DNA from: Enterobacteriaceae bacterium UBA7338
Lineage (GTDB): Bacteria; Pseudomonadota; Gammaproteobacteria; Enterobacterales; Enterobacteriaceae
Assembly (NCBI GenBank): GCA_002480085.1
Contig: DKPJ01000011.1
Location: forward strand, 178,389 to 242,388
Direction of reading: 5' to 3'
DNA: 64,000 bases
Shown here: piece after piece, positions 1 to 7,757 of the stretch
How positions within the stretch are numbered: the first letter of the stretch is position 1
Layout: each line of letters opens with the position of its first letter
Position numbers and translations under genes: made by a program
Notes under the pieces: model-generated
What the model was told of the DNA's origin: nothing
Databases searched by the model: none
Seen by the model: the letters and a program-made list of their open reading frames with translations, nothing else

Positions 1-15
1 CTCGGACACCTCACC
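1..15 (-). tRNA. serX: tRNA-Ser (GGA type), 5' end only
   Basis: The first 15 bases, read on the minus strand, are GGTGAGGTGTCCGAG, the 5' acceptor arm and start of the D arm of the GGA-anticodon tRNA-Ser. The rest, including the anticodon, lies outside the window. E. coli has serX at the same place beside ghrA. Other tRNA-Ser species differ within these bases, so the isoacceptor is likely but cannot be confirmed without the anticodon. Confidence 0.8.
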
Positions 16-48
16 ATATTGTCTTCCCAGCATCGCTGGGACGGCGCT

Positions 49-77
49 AATGTAGGGAAATCCGCTCCCACCGTCAA
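49..77 (-). promoter_or_regulatory. Promoter of the tRNA-Ser gene
   Basis: On the minus strand a TTGACG -35 (72-77) and a TACATT -10 (49-54) are separated by 17 bases and followed by a GC-rich discriminator (AGCGCCGTCCC). That arrangement is typical of stable-RNA promoters under stringent control. A short hairpin (CCCAGC/GCTGGG) lies between the start point and the tRNA. Confidence 0.75.
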
Positions 78-257
78 TCCTCTTTTTCAATAATTTAGCG
101 CGTTTAGACAAACTTCAAGCAACGTGCTTTCTAAATATCCAGGAACTGACTTTTTTATCATCAGCAACCTTTATCCCTGCGCCCGAAACAAATTTGTTAT
201 CCTCATCAATAGATAACAATTCAACTAAACCAAAGCACGATCGCATCTGGAGTCAGT

Positions 258-1196
258 ATGGATATCATCTTCTATCACCCATCCTTCGATACGCAATTTT
301 GGCTGCAAAAACTCGCCCAGGCACTTCCTCATGCCCGGATCCGTGAATGGAAGCCGGGCGATAACCAACCCGCCGACTATGCGCTGGTCTGGCATCCTCC
401 AGTGGAAATGCTGCAGGGCCGCAAACTGAAAGCCGTGTTTGCCCTCGGCGCAGGCGTTGATTCCATCCTGAGCCAGCTGAACGCCCATCCAGATATGCTA
501 CCTGAATCCATTCCGCTGTTCCGCCTTGAAGATACCGGTATGGCCTTGCAGATGCAGGAGTATGCCGTGAGCCAGGTGCTGCACTGGTTCCGCCGCTTTG
601 ATGATTACCAGGCGCAAAAACAGCAGGCCCGTTGGCAGGAGCTGGATGAGTATCAGCGCGAAGAGTTCACCATCGGCATTCTTGGCGCAGGCGTGCTGGG
701 ATCGAAAGTGGCTGAAAGCCTTCAGGCATGGGGCTTCCCGCTGCGCTGCTGGAGCCGTAGCCGTAAATCCTGGCCCGGCGTCGAAAGCTTTGCCGGCGAA
801 ACCGAGCTGGGCGACTTCCTGAATGGAACCCGCGTTTTGATTAACCTGCTGCCTAATACCTCTGAAACCCGGGGCATTATTAACCTGGCGCTGCTAAACC
901 AGCTGGCAGATAACGCTTATCTGCTTAACCTCGCGCGCGGCGTACATGTGGTTGAGGACGATCTTCTCAAGGCGCTGGAGAGCGGTAAGCTTAAAGGGAC
1001 CATGCTGGACGTCTTTAGCAAAGAGCCGCTTCCGGCCAGCAGCCCGCTGTGGGCGCATCCGCGCGTGGCGATGACCCCACACATTGCTGCCGTAACGCGT
1101 CCTGACGAGGCTATCGACTATATTGCCCGTACCATCACCCGGCTGGAGCAGGGCGAGCCGGTAACCGGGCAGGTTGACCGAACGCGCGGCTACTAG
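258..1196 (+). CDS. ghrA: Glyoxylate/hydroxypyruvate reductase A
   Basis: NADPH-dependent cytosolic 2-hydroxyacid dehydrogenase reducing glyoxylate to glycolate and hydroxypyruvate to glycerate. The 312-residue length matches E. coli GhrA. The Rossmann motif GILGAGVLGS lies at about 139-148. The substrate-binding Arg of NLARG falls at residue 227 and the catalytic His of TPHIAA at 275, the positions used in E. coli. The start follows CTGGAG. It is the first gene right of the tRNA-Ser, as in E. coli, and the ycdXYZ genes follow on the same strand. Confidence 0.96.
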   Translation: MDIIFYHPSFDTQFWLQKLAQALPHARIREWKPGDNQPADYALVWHPPVEMLQGRKLKAVFALGAGVDSILSQLNAHPDMLPESIPLFRLEDTGMALQMQEYAVSQVLHWFRRFDDYQAQKQQARWQELDEYQREEFTIGILGAGVLGSKVAESLQAWGFPLRCWSRSRKSWPGVESFAGETELGDFLNGTRVLINLLPNTSETRGIINLALLNQLADNAYLLNLARGVHVVEDDLLKALESGKLKGTMLDVFSKEPLPASSPLWAHPRVAMTPHIAAVTRPDEAIDYIARTITRLEQGEPVTGQVDRTRGY

Positions 1197-1265
1197 CACC
1201 GGGATTTCATTAAAAAGGGTAACAATTCCTGTTATCCTTGAGCATCAATAACAGAGGAGAGCGTC

Positions 1266-2003
1266 ATGTACCCCGTTGACCTGCATATGCATACCGTTGC
1301 CAGCACCCACGCTTACAGCACCCTCCATGACTATATCGCGATCGCCAAAAGCAAAGGCCTTAAGCTGTTTGCTATCACCGATCACGGTCCCGATATGGCC
1401 GATGCGCCGCACTACTGGCACTTCGTGAATATGCGTATCTGGCCGCGGCTGGTGGATGGGGTAGGGATCCTGCGCGGTATTGAGGCCAACATCAAAAATA
1501 CCGCCGGTGAGATTGACTGCACCGGGCCGATGCTGCCCGCCCTGGATCTGATTATCGCTGGCTTCCATGAGCCTGTGTTCGCCCCGCAGGATCGGGACAC
1601 CCATACCGAGGCGATGATTGCCAGCATGGCCAGCGGCAACGTGCATATCATTAGCCATCCAGGCAATCCAAAATATCCTGTTGATATTCCGGCGATTGCC
1701 GCAGCGGCAGCGAAGTATAATGTCGCACTGGAGATCAACAACTCCTCTTTCCTCCACTCGCGCAAGGGCAGCGAGGCGAACTGCCGGGCTATCGCCGCCG
1801 CCGTACGTGATGCCGGGGGCTGGGTGGCGCTGGGATCCGACTCACACACCGCCTTTTCGCTGGGTGATTTTACCGAGTGCCGTAAGGTGCTGGATGACGT
1901 CGATTTTCCGGAAGATCGGATCCTGAACGTCTCGCCGCGCCGCCTGTTAAACTTTCTTGAATCGCGCGGGATGCCGCCGATTGCCGAATTTGCTGAACTT
2001 TAA
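1266..2003 (+). CDS. ycdX: PHP-family phosphatase YcdX
   Basis: PHP (polymerase and histidinol phosphatase) domain protein of 245 residues. The first metal-binding motif HMHTVAST is at residues 7-14, TDHGPD follows at about 39-44, and later metal ligands sit in GFHEP, ISHPGNP and GSDSH. In E. coli YcdX is a trinuclear-zinc phosphatase that works with YcdY in swarming; the physiological substrate is not known. The start has a good AGAGGAG site. The next gene, ycdY, begins 17 bases after the stop, which suggests one transcript. Confidence 0.93.
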   Translation: MYPVDLHMHTVASTHAYSTLHDYIAIAKSKGLKLFAITDHGPDMADAPHYWHFVNMRIWPRLVDGVGILRGIEANIKNTAGEIDCTGPMLPALDLIIAGFHEPVFAPQDRDTHTEAMIASMASGNVHIISHPGNPKYPVDIPAIAAAAAKYNVALEINNSSFLHSRKGSEANCRAIAAAVRDAGGWVALGSDSHTAFSLGDFTECRKVLDDVDFPEDRILNVSPRRLLNFLESRGMPPIAEFAEL

Positions 2004-2020
2004 TTTTGACGGAACCCACA

Positions 2021-2575
2021 ATGAACGAGTTTTCAATCCTCTGCCGCGTGCTTGGCTCACTCTACTATCGCCAACCAGAGGATCCGGTTTTGGCCCCGCT
2101 CTATACGCTGATCCGTGAGGGCAAGCTGGCCGCTAACTGGCCGCTGGAGCAGGACGAGCTGCTGGCCCGCCTGCAAAAAAGCGTTGACGATCCAGCCCTC
2201 GCCTCGGATTACCAGGCCCTGTTCGTCGGCAATGAGTGCAGCGTTGCGCCGTATCGCAGCGCGTGGCAGGAGGGCGCAAACGAGGCAGAAGTACGGGCGT
2301 TTTTAACTACTCGCGGTATGCCGCTGACCGATGCGCCTGCCGATCACGTTGGCACCCTGCTGCTGGCGGCCTCCTGGCTGGAGGATAACGCGGCGGCGGA
2401 TGAGAGTGAGGCTCTGGAAACGCTGTTTGCCGATTACCTGCTGCCGTGGTGCGGAACGTTCCTGGGGAAAGTAGAAGCCCATGCGGTGACGCCTTTCTGG
2501 CGTACGATGGCATCGCTCACTCGGGATGCTATCGCCGCTATGTGGGATGAGCTTGAAGAAGAATCCGCAGAATAA
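2021..2575 (+). CDS. ycdY: Redox-enzyme-maturation type chaperone YcdY
   Basis: Member of the TorD/DmsD/NarJ chaperone family, all-helical and cytosolic. In E. coli it is reported to activate the zinc phosphatase YcdX and to affect swarming. The ATG at 2021 gives 184 residues, the E. coli length; a TTG at 2006 would add five residues and has no better ribosome site. The fold-typical YQALF and APYRS segments are in the first 80 residues. Tight spacing to ycdX supports the partnership. Confidence 0.92.
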   Translation: MNEFSILCRVLGSLYYRQPEDPVLAPLYTLIREGKLAANWPLEQDELLARLQKSVDDPALASDYQALFVGNECSVAPYRSAWQEGANEAEVRAFLTTRGMPLTDAPADHVGTLLLAASWLEDNAAADESEALETLFADYLLPWCGTFLGKVEAHAVTPFWRTMASLTRDAIAAMWDELEEESAE

Positions 2576-2676
2576 AGTGATTTAGATCACAATAACCATG
2601 CAACCCTGATCGCTCGCTTGCAAATAACGTGCGAGCGATCTCATTTCAATGGCTTGCTTCTGCTAAGATGCGCGCC

Positions 2677-3168
2677 ATGAACATACTCTTCTCAATTGCG
2701 ATAACGACCGGCATTCTCTCCGGCCTTTGGGGCTGGGTTGCCGTCTCACTGGGCCTGCTGAGCTGGGCCGGTTTCCTTGGCTGTACGGCCTATTTCGCCT
2801 GCCCGCAGGGTGGGGTAAAAGGGCTGCTGATCTCCGCTTTTACGCTAATGAGCGGCGTAGCCTGGGCTGAGGTGATTGTCTACGGCAGCGCATTAAGCCC
2901 GCATCTGAATATCGTCAGCTACCTGCTTACCGGCGTTGTGGCCTTCCTGATGTGCATTCAGGCAAAAAACCTGCTGCTCTCGTTTGTTCCCGGTACCTTT
3001 ATCGGCGCCTGTGCCACCTTTGCCGGGCAGGGTGACTGGCGGATCGTTGTTCCGTCGCTGGCCGTCGGGCTACTGTTTGGCTACGCCATGAAGAACAGCG
3101 GCCTGTGGCTGGCTGCGTGGCGCGAAAGAGCGGCAAGTGGCAGCACAAAAAAAAGCGTGGCGGAGTAG
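2677..3168 (+). CDS. ycdZ: Inner-membrane protein YcdZ (DUF1097)
   Basis: Hydrophobic protein of 163 residues, the E. coli YcdZ length, with about five predicted membrane segments rich in Gly and Leu and a short basic C-terminal tail. Function unknown. The ATG at 2677 (MNILFSIAITTG) is preferred over the in-frame 2629 start because it matches the family N terminus and begins directly at the first membrane helix. The stop codon lies in the loop of a strong hairpin, so translation ends inside the terminator. Confidence 0.9.
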   Translation: MNILFSIAITTGILSGLWGWVAVSLGLLSWAGFLGCTAYFACPQGGVKGLLISAFTLMSGVAWAEVIVYGSALSPHLNIVSYLLTGVVAFLMCIQAKNLLLSFVPGTFIGACATFAGQGDWRIVVPSLAVGLLFGYAMKNSGLWLAAWRERAASGSTKKSVAE

Positions 3169-3184
3169 TCCGCCACGCTTTTGT
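3149..3184. terminator. Bidirectional terminator between ycdZ and csgG
   Basis: A perfect 14-bp stem (3151-3164 with 3169-3182) has a four-base loop GTAG that contains the ycdZ stop. A-runs on the left and T-runs on the right flank it, so it can end both ycdZ and the converging csgDEFG transcript. Confidence 0.9.
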
Positions 3185-3199
3185 ATCCCACAGGCGTGA

Positions 3200-4033
3200 T
3201 TACGACTCTGGTGGCGTCGCCATATGGCGATATTTCACCAGAATTGAGTCTTCGCTCTCCGCCTTGTTTTGCAGATCCCACAGCCCACGATCGATCCCAT
3301 CGTTGATCAAGAAGATCACCCCGGTTTCAATAGCCGACATCAGGCACAGCATTACCGGCTCGTTTGCGGTATAGCCGATCTCGCCCTCCAGCAGTCTCTG
3401 ATAATCGATGAAGCGGAACACCCCGGCCTGCACCTCATAGGAGAGGATCGTCTTGCTGGTGTTAACCGACGACAGGATCTCCCCGGTGCTCACGTTGACC
3501 ACGCGCAGGTTAACCGCGACCTGGTCGAGCTGGTACTGGGTATCACCTCCGATGCCAAAGTAACGCGCACCGACCCCGCCAGACTTCACGTTGCTCTCAT
3601 AGCCGATAATCGAGCCTTCAACCATGACGTTGGCCGCGGTCAGCGACTGGAGCGGGAAACGGTTGTTAATCGCCACCGTGCCGTTCTCCTGCGCCGCACG
3701 AATGATCTTCCGCTCGTTAAGCAGGTTCTGTAGCCCCTGACGCTCGAGTGGAATAAACCAGCGCGAATCCTTCAGTGCCGTAACCAGCATAGACGTGGCG
3801 CTCTGCGGAACGGCGGTAGAGAAGTTACTGGCCGGATAGGCTTTAAACTGTCCGGTTTCATCCTGGATGTTATATACAGAGACAAATATCTTACCGGTTG
3901 GCATCGGCAGATGGGTTAAATCTTTATAGCTTTGGGCCCGAGGCATTAATGTTGGTTTAGCTGCTTCTTTTGGTGGAGCCGTTAAGCATCCGCTGAGTAA
4001 AAAGACAGCCAGTATGGTGAGTAAGCGCTGCAT
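3200..4033 (-). CDS. csgG: Curli secretion channel lipoprotein CsgG
   Basis: Outer-membrane lipoprotein that forms the nonameric pore exporting CsgA, CsgB and CsgF. It has 277 residues, as in E. coli. The signal peptide ends in the lipobox LSGC (lipidated Cys about residue 16). The KDLTHLPMPTGKIFVSVYNIQD segment region and the conserved Tyr/Asn constriction stretch follow, with the transmembrane beta-hairpin region in the middle (around the GARYFGIGGDTQYQ stretch). It is last in csgDEFG and 33 bases after csgF. Confidence 0.97.
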   Translation of the reverse strand: MQRLLTILAVFLLSGCLTAPPKEAAKPTLMPRAQSYKDLTHLPMPTGKIFVSVYNIQDETGQFKAYPASNFSTAVPQSATSMLVTALKDSRWFIPLERQGLQNLLNERKIIRAAQENGTVAINNRFPLQSLTAANVMVEGSIIGYESNVKSGGVGARYFGIGGDTQYQLDQVAVNLRVVNVSTGEILSSVNTSKTILSYEVQAGVFRFIDYQRLLEGEIGYTANEPVMLCLMSAIETGVIFLINDGIDRGLWDLQNKAESEDSILVKYRHMATPPES

Positions 4034-4066
4034 AATTATTATTCCTGTAAGAACGATTGCTGTGCT

Positions 4067-4483
4067 TTAAAAGTCGGTTGAACCACTCTGTAAACCCGAC
4101 ACCTCTATAGTGGATGTTTTTCCGGTTTTTCGATCGGTTACGTTGAGCTGAAGCTGCCCATCGTTATTAGCGATATCAACAATAAAATCACTGGTGACCA
4201 TTCTTCCCGGTTTCCCGGTATTGATGTTAGTCAGTAATCCTCCTAATACTTGCGACTGAATAGCCTGGGTAAAATTATCCAGCGCTGAGGGTGTTTCTAT
4301 TCCATAAGTATCGTCATAGTCTGGATCTTTATAAGAGTTTTGCGCTTGGGCGCTATTTAATAAAAACGCGCCGTTATTGGGGTTGCCACCAAAGTTAGGG
4401 TTGCGGAACTGAAAAGTCATATTTCCAGCCCATATTGACGGCGAGACAAGCAAAAGCGTGACTACGGCACAGGCAATACGCAT
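4067..4483 (-). CDS. csgF: Curli assembly factor CsgF
   Basis: Small secreted protein of 138 residues that plugs the CsgG pore and places the CsgB nucleator on the cell surface. It has a cleavable signal peptide (MRIACAVVTLLLVSPSIWA), then the GNMTFQFRNPNFGGNPNNG segment that inserts into CsgG. The length equals the E. coli protein. It is third in the csgDEFG operon, between csgE and csgG. Confidence 0.97.
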   Translation of the reverse strand: MRIACAVVTLLLVSPSIWAGNMTFQFRNPNFGGNPNNGAFLLNSAQAQNSYKDPDYDDTYGIETPSALDNFTQAIQSQVLGGLLTNINTGKPGRMVTSDFIVDIANNDGQLQLNVTDRKTGKTSTIEVSGLQSGSTDF

Positions 4484-4512
4484 GTGAGCCTCCGAAAGAA
4501 ATTTATCGTGTT

Positions 4513-4902
4513 TTAGAATTCATCTCGCGCTAAATCGCCAGTACCAAGCAAAGCTTGATCGATCTGCCGGCGATCCAGTGCTTCCTGGGTTTGCGCTATT
4601 GCGGCGTTGACGTTGTTGTCAAAGTCACGTTTGGTAGGAAATAAAAATGTCTGGAATATTACGTCCTGATTGACCGTAATGGTTATCCAACTTCCCCACC
4701 GTGCGCTGGGACGTTCATTGATGCTCAGGTTCCCTGTATAACTGCTTTCCCATTTATCACTAAAAGCACGATAAAAATCGTGTCCAACAGAAGAGACCGT
4801 ACGATCGGTCAGCAATCCGGGAACTTCCACTTCGACAGCGCGCAGGTTCCCGGCAGCCAGCAGAAGACCTGCGGCTGCAAACCATGTAACGAACCGTTTC
4901 AT
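4513..4902 (-). CDS. csgE: Curli export specificity factor CsgE
   Basis: Periplasmic protein of 129 residues that caps the CsgG channel and directs CsgA to it. A signal peptide ends near AAGNLRA, followed by EVEVPGLLTDRTVSSVGHDFYRAF and the conserved RWGSW motif region. The start codon lies 4 bases after the csgD stop, indicating translational coupling with the regulator gene. Confidence 0.97.
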   Translation of the reverse strand: MKRFVTWFAAAGLLLAAGNLRAVEVEVPGLLTDRTVSSVGHDFYRAFSDKWESSYTGNLSINERPSARWGSWITITVNQDVIFQTFLFPTKRDFDNNVNAAIAQTQEALDRRQIDQALLGTGDLARDEF

Positions 4903-4906
4903 GGGA

Positions 4907-5557
4907 TTATCGCCTGAGGTTATCGTTAGCCCAGGAGACCGCCTGTGTACGATTTTTTACTGATATCTTCTTGAAAAGATTATAGAGATGGGTTTTGACC
5001 GTGTTTTCGCTAATAAACAGCGAGCGGGCGATCTCGTTATTCGAGGCACCAATACGCAGCTTATTAAGGATCTCCTTCTCCCGGTGCGTGAGCAGCGCGG
5101 CTTCGGAGCTGTTGTAACGGTAGTTTCCGGAGTGGGTAATGAGGTAGCTGGCCAGCTTCTGGGAGAAGTAGCACTCGCCGCGCTGCACGCTGAGCAGGCC
5201 GTCAACAACCCGGGACTGATCTTCCGTCACATAGAAAACGCCGTTGATGTGCGGCCAGCTCTCTATGTCACGGAACGGGTATTCGTCTGGGGTATTCAGC
5301 AATAGCAGCTTAACTGCGTTGTTTTTCCTGCCTAAATTGTCCTGCCAGTAATGGATCAGCTTTTTATCTGCCTCCATCATGTCGAACAGAATCACGCTTC
5401 CGGGCGATATATCATCCAGAGAACGTTGAATATTATGCACTTTCCCGGACAGAGAGAGGGATTGCTTCAGATGCTGCAGTAAAGCTGCAGCCTGTAGAGA
5501 AGGCTTAGTAATCAAAAGAATAGATTGGCTTTGAAAACTCTGGACTTCGTTAAACAT
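4907..5557 (-). CDS. csgD: Curli/biofilm master regulator CsgD
   Basis: LuxR/FixJ-type transcription factor that activates csgBAC and cellulose/biofilm genes. The ATG at 5557 (MFNEV) gives 216 residues, exactly the E. coli length; the frame is open 96 bases further upstream, but that part falls in the known untranslated leader. The N-terminal receiver-like domain (about 1-140) lacks the usual phospho-acceptor set, and the C-terminal HTH (LTHREKEILNKLRIG, SENTVKTHLYNLF) is nearly identical to E. coli. It heads csgDEFG. Confidence 0.97.
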   Translation of the reverse strand: MFNEVQSFQSQSILLITKPSLQAAALLQHLKQSLSLSGKVHNIQRSLDDISPGSVILFDMMEADKKLIHYWQDNLGRKNNAVKLLLLNTPDEYPFRDIESWPHINGVFYVTEDQSRVVDGLLSVQRGECYFSQKLASYLITHSGNYRYNSSEAALLTHREKEILNKLRIGASNNEIARSLFISENTVKTHLYNLFKKISVKNRTQAVSWANDNLRR

Positions 5558-5739
5558 AATAAACCCCGCTTGTTTGGTACACCTGTCTTTTTCCCCAGTT
5601 ATAACTGGGTATCCAGAAGTACGGACAGATGTTGCACTGCTGTGTGTAATCAATAAGAGTGAGCCCTAAGGGCGAAATTTAACAAAAACTCAAACATACT
5701 GCTGATTTCAATCTAGCCATTACGAATCTTAAATCAAGT

Positions 5740-5757
5740 GTTAAACATGTAACAAAA
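5740..5757 (-). promoter_or_regulatory. OmpR-type site at the csgD promoter
   Basis: The minus-strand sequence TTTTGTTACATGTTTAAC matches the proximal OmpR site of E. coli csgD. The adjoining 5700-5740 segment (promoter core down to GCTAGATTGAAATCAG) is also almost base-for-base conserved. It probably activates csgD at low osmolarity. Confidence 0.7.
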
Positions 5758-6180
5758 TGTAAAAGTAAATTTTAAAATGTAATATTGCCCATTCTTTGAT
5801 GTTTAAATTTCATGGAAAAGTTGTACAAGTTAATACTTTTGCATCACATTTAAAAATCATACAAATTATTTTAACTTATTGTTTTTAAAGCAAATATATC
5901 TTAAATCTTAACATTTTGATTTTTTTATGCAGTTAACTTTTATGAATGGTCGTTATCAAACGGAGTGAAAGAGCAAGAAAAGTTGCTTTGGTGATCGCAA
6001 AACCACAAAAAATTTACGTCTACCCGTATGTGGCTGCTATCAAAGCATAACTCAGTGTCGGTTGTTATAACGCTCAAACCTGTACCAAACCCCTGCCGCA
6101 GAATTTATTTTATGCATCATCCGACTGTTTTTTAGGACGTTAGCACTTTAAGGTGAACATATAGATAAAAATACCACTGG

Positions 6181-6191
6181 CGGGTGAGATA
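6181..6191 (+). promoter_or_regulatory. CsgD-binding box upstream of csgBAC
   Basis: CGGGTGAGATA fits the published CsgD consensus CGGGKGAKNKA at every position and lies 122 bases before the csgB start, where CsgD activates curli subunit transcription in E. coli. Confidence 0.75.
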
Positions 6192-6312
6192 TTAAAAATA
6201 TTTACCCACACATACTCTTTCCCGTAACGCAGCGTTAATGGATGTAAAAAATCGTTAATTGCAGCGGAGCATAATATTCACCAGTGAGAATAATCCAGGT
6301 CCAGGTGACAAC

Positions 6313-6768
6313 ATGAAAAACAGAATGTTGATTATGGTGTTAACAATGCTGGGTGCGCCTGGGATAGCCGCCGCGTCAGGTTATGATCTGGCTGTATCGG
6401 AATATAACTTCGCGGTAAATGAATTGAGTAAAACGTCTTACAATCAGGCTGCGATAATTGGCCAGGACGGTACCAATAATAGCGCCCAGCTACGTCAGGA
6501 TGGATCTAAAATGCACGCTGTTATCTCCCAGGAGGGGTCGAATAACCGGGCAAAGATTGATCAGGCAGGAGCCTATAACTTTGCGTATATCGATCAGTCG
6601 GGCAGTGCTAACGACGCGAGTATAACGCAAGGTGCATACGGTAATACCGCAATGATTATTCAGAAAGGTTCGGGTAACAAAGCGAATATTACTCAGTACG
6701 GTACGCAAAAAACGGCAGTTGTAGTGCAGAGGCAATCACAAATGGCTATTCGCGTTATTCAACGCTAA
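6313..6768 (+). CDS. csgB: Minor curlin / nucleator CsgB
   Basis: Surface-anchored amyloid protein that nucleates CsgA polymerisation. The ATG at 6313 (MKNRML) gives 151 residues as in E. coli; an upstream in-frame ATG at 6259 would add 18 non-conserved residues. Signal peptide (cleavage after about IAAA), then five curlin-type repeats with Q-x-G-x-N spacing; the last is basic (VVVQRQSQMAIRVIQR) and is needed for surface attachment. csgA follows after 42 bases. Confidence 0.97.
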   Translation: MKNRMLIMVLTMLGAPGIAAASGYDLAVSEYNFAVNELSKTSYNQAAIIGQDGTNNSAQLRQDGSKMHAVISQEGSNNRAKIDQAGAYNFAYIDQSGSANDASITQGAYGNTAMIIQKGSGNKANITQYGTQKTAVVVQRQSQMAIRVIQR

Positions 6769-6810
6769 ATCCATTGTGAATCAAATATATCAATCCGATG
6801 GGAGTTTACC

Positions 6811-7245
6811 ATGAAATTCATTAAAGTGGCAGCATTGGCAGCGATCGTTATTTCAGGCAGCGCTTTCGCAGGTTCCGTTGGTCAATATGGTGGTGGCAGC
6901 TACGGCGGCCCGAACTCTGAATTAAGCATTTTCCAGTACGGTAGCAATAACTCCGCGCTGGCTCTGCAGACCGATGCTCGTGACTCCGATCTGACCGTAA
7001 CTCAGCATGGCTCACGTAACGCCGCAGACGTAGGCCAGGGTTCTGATGACAGCTCAATCACCCTGTCTCAGAATGGTTCTCGTAACAATGCTACTATCGA
7101 CCAATGGAATAGCCGCCACTCTGATATCGACGTACGCCAGTACGGTACCGCTAACGGCGCGCTGGTTAACCAGACTGCTTCTCAGTCTTATGTAGAAGTA
7201 CGTCAGGTTGGCTACGGCAACAACGCAACGGCTAACCAGTACTAA
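6811..7245 (+). CDS. csgA: Major curlin subunit CsgA
   Basis: Secreted amyloid subunit of curli. A 20-residue signal peptide (ending SGSAFA) is followed by a short Gly/Tyr export segment (GSVGQYGGGSYGGPN) and five curlin repeats of S-x5-Q-x-G-x-N-x-A-x3-Q form, beginning SELSIFQ, SDLTVTQ, SSITLSQ, SDIDVRQ and SYVEVRQ. At 144 residues it is seven shorter than E. coli CsgA, and all of the loss falls in the Gly-rich N-terminal segment. It is the second gene of csgBAC and ends in a terminator that should reduce csgC expression. Confidence 0.97.
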   Translation: MKFIKVAALAAIVISGSAFAGSVGQYGGGSYGGPNSELSIFQYGSNNSALALQTDARDSDLTVTQHGSRNAADVGQGSDDSSITLSQNGSRNNATIDQWNSRHSDIDVRQYGTANGALVNQTASQSYVEVRQVGYGNNATANQY

Positions 7246-7260
7246 TTATAACCAGTACGA

Positions 7261-7288
7261 AAAAACAGGGCTTCGGCCCTGTTTTTTT
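7261..7288 (+). terminator. Terminator between csgA and csgC
   Basis: An A-run, ACAGGGC, a TTCG tetraloop, GCCCTGT and a run of seven T form an intrinsic terminator 15 bases after the csgA stop. Read-through would be required for csgC expression from the csgB promoter. Confidence 0.92.
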
Positions 7289-7302
7289 ATCAGGAGGTCG
7301 CT

Positions 7303-7626
7303 ATGCATCCCTTGCTCCTGGTGGCCGCCATGGCCAGCCAGATTACCTTTCTGACCGAGCGCCAGCAGGATATCTACACCATCACGCCACAGGTTGTCCT
7401 GTCCCAGCCCTGCGTATGCCAGATCCAGATCCTCACCGTTCACGCTGGCGTAAGCGGACAGAGTAATACCCAACAGCGAAAGACCCTGACCCTACAAGCT
7501 AACCAGCCAACAAAACTTGCACGCCTGAGCATGAATATCTCGCCTAAAGATACGGTCAAAGTGGTTGTTACGGTAACCGACGGCGATACCCTGCATCTCG
7601 TGCAGCAGTGGCCAGCTGAGCAGTAA
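7303..7626 (+). CDS. csgC: Curli amyloid inhibitor CsgC
   Basis: Small periplasmic immunoglobulin-like protein of 107 residues (110 in E. coli) that prevents CsgA from polymerising inside the cell. A short N-terminal hydrophobic segment precedes the characteristic CxC pair (QPCVCQIQI, about residues 36-38). The conserved SGQS, LSMNISP and VVVTVTDG segments are present. The AGGAGG ribosome site begins right after the csgA terminator. E. coli ymdA, which follows csgC there, is missing here. Confidence 0.93.
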   Translation: MHPLLLVAAMASQITFLTERQQDIYTITPQVVLSQPCVCQIQILTVHAGVSGQSNTQQRKTLTLQANQPTKLARLSMNISPKDTVKVVVTVTDGDTLHLVQQWPAEQ

Positions 7627-7757
7627 CGCAGCAATATCCGGTGTAAAATCAATCTACTGTACCGCTATACCGTCTGGCCGAACGCCGTGTAATTTCTCCC
7701 GCCTGCCACACCCTGCTATACACTTAGTTGAAAGCGATCAGATATAGAGAGGCAAAT

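Larger units (their letters stand above)
5558..6312. promoter_or_regulatory. csgD-csgB divergent control region
   Basis: This 755-bp gap without genes is strongly AT-rich between about 5680 and 5960. It holds the csgD leader (about 150 nt by analogy), the csgD promoter (5700-5760), a long AT-rich stretch suited to IHF and H-NS binding, and the csgBAC promoter with a CsgD box. In E. coli the corresponding region integrates OmpR, CpxR, IHF, H-NS, RstA and MlrA signals. Apart from the sites listed separately, individual sites cannot be assigned here. Confidence 0.85.

Noticed and set aside
5558..5653. A 32-residue N-terminal extension of csgD
   Set aside because: It lies in the conserved untranslated leader; family length and alignment put the start at 5557.
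6880..7245. Regular repeats in csgA and csgB as a possible CRISPR array
   Set aside because: They are in-frame curlin protein repeats with diverged DNA and no spacer structure.
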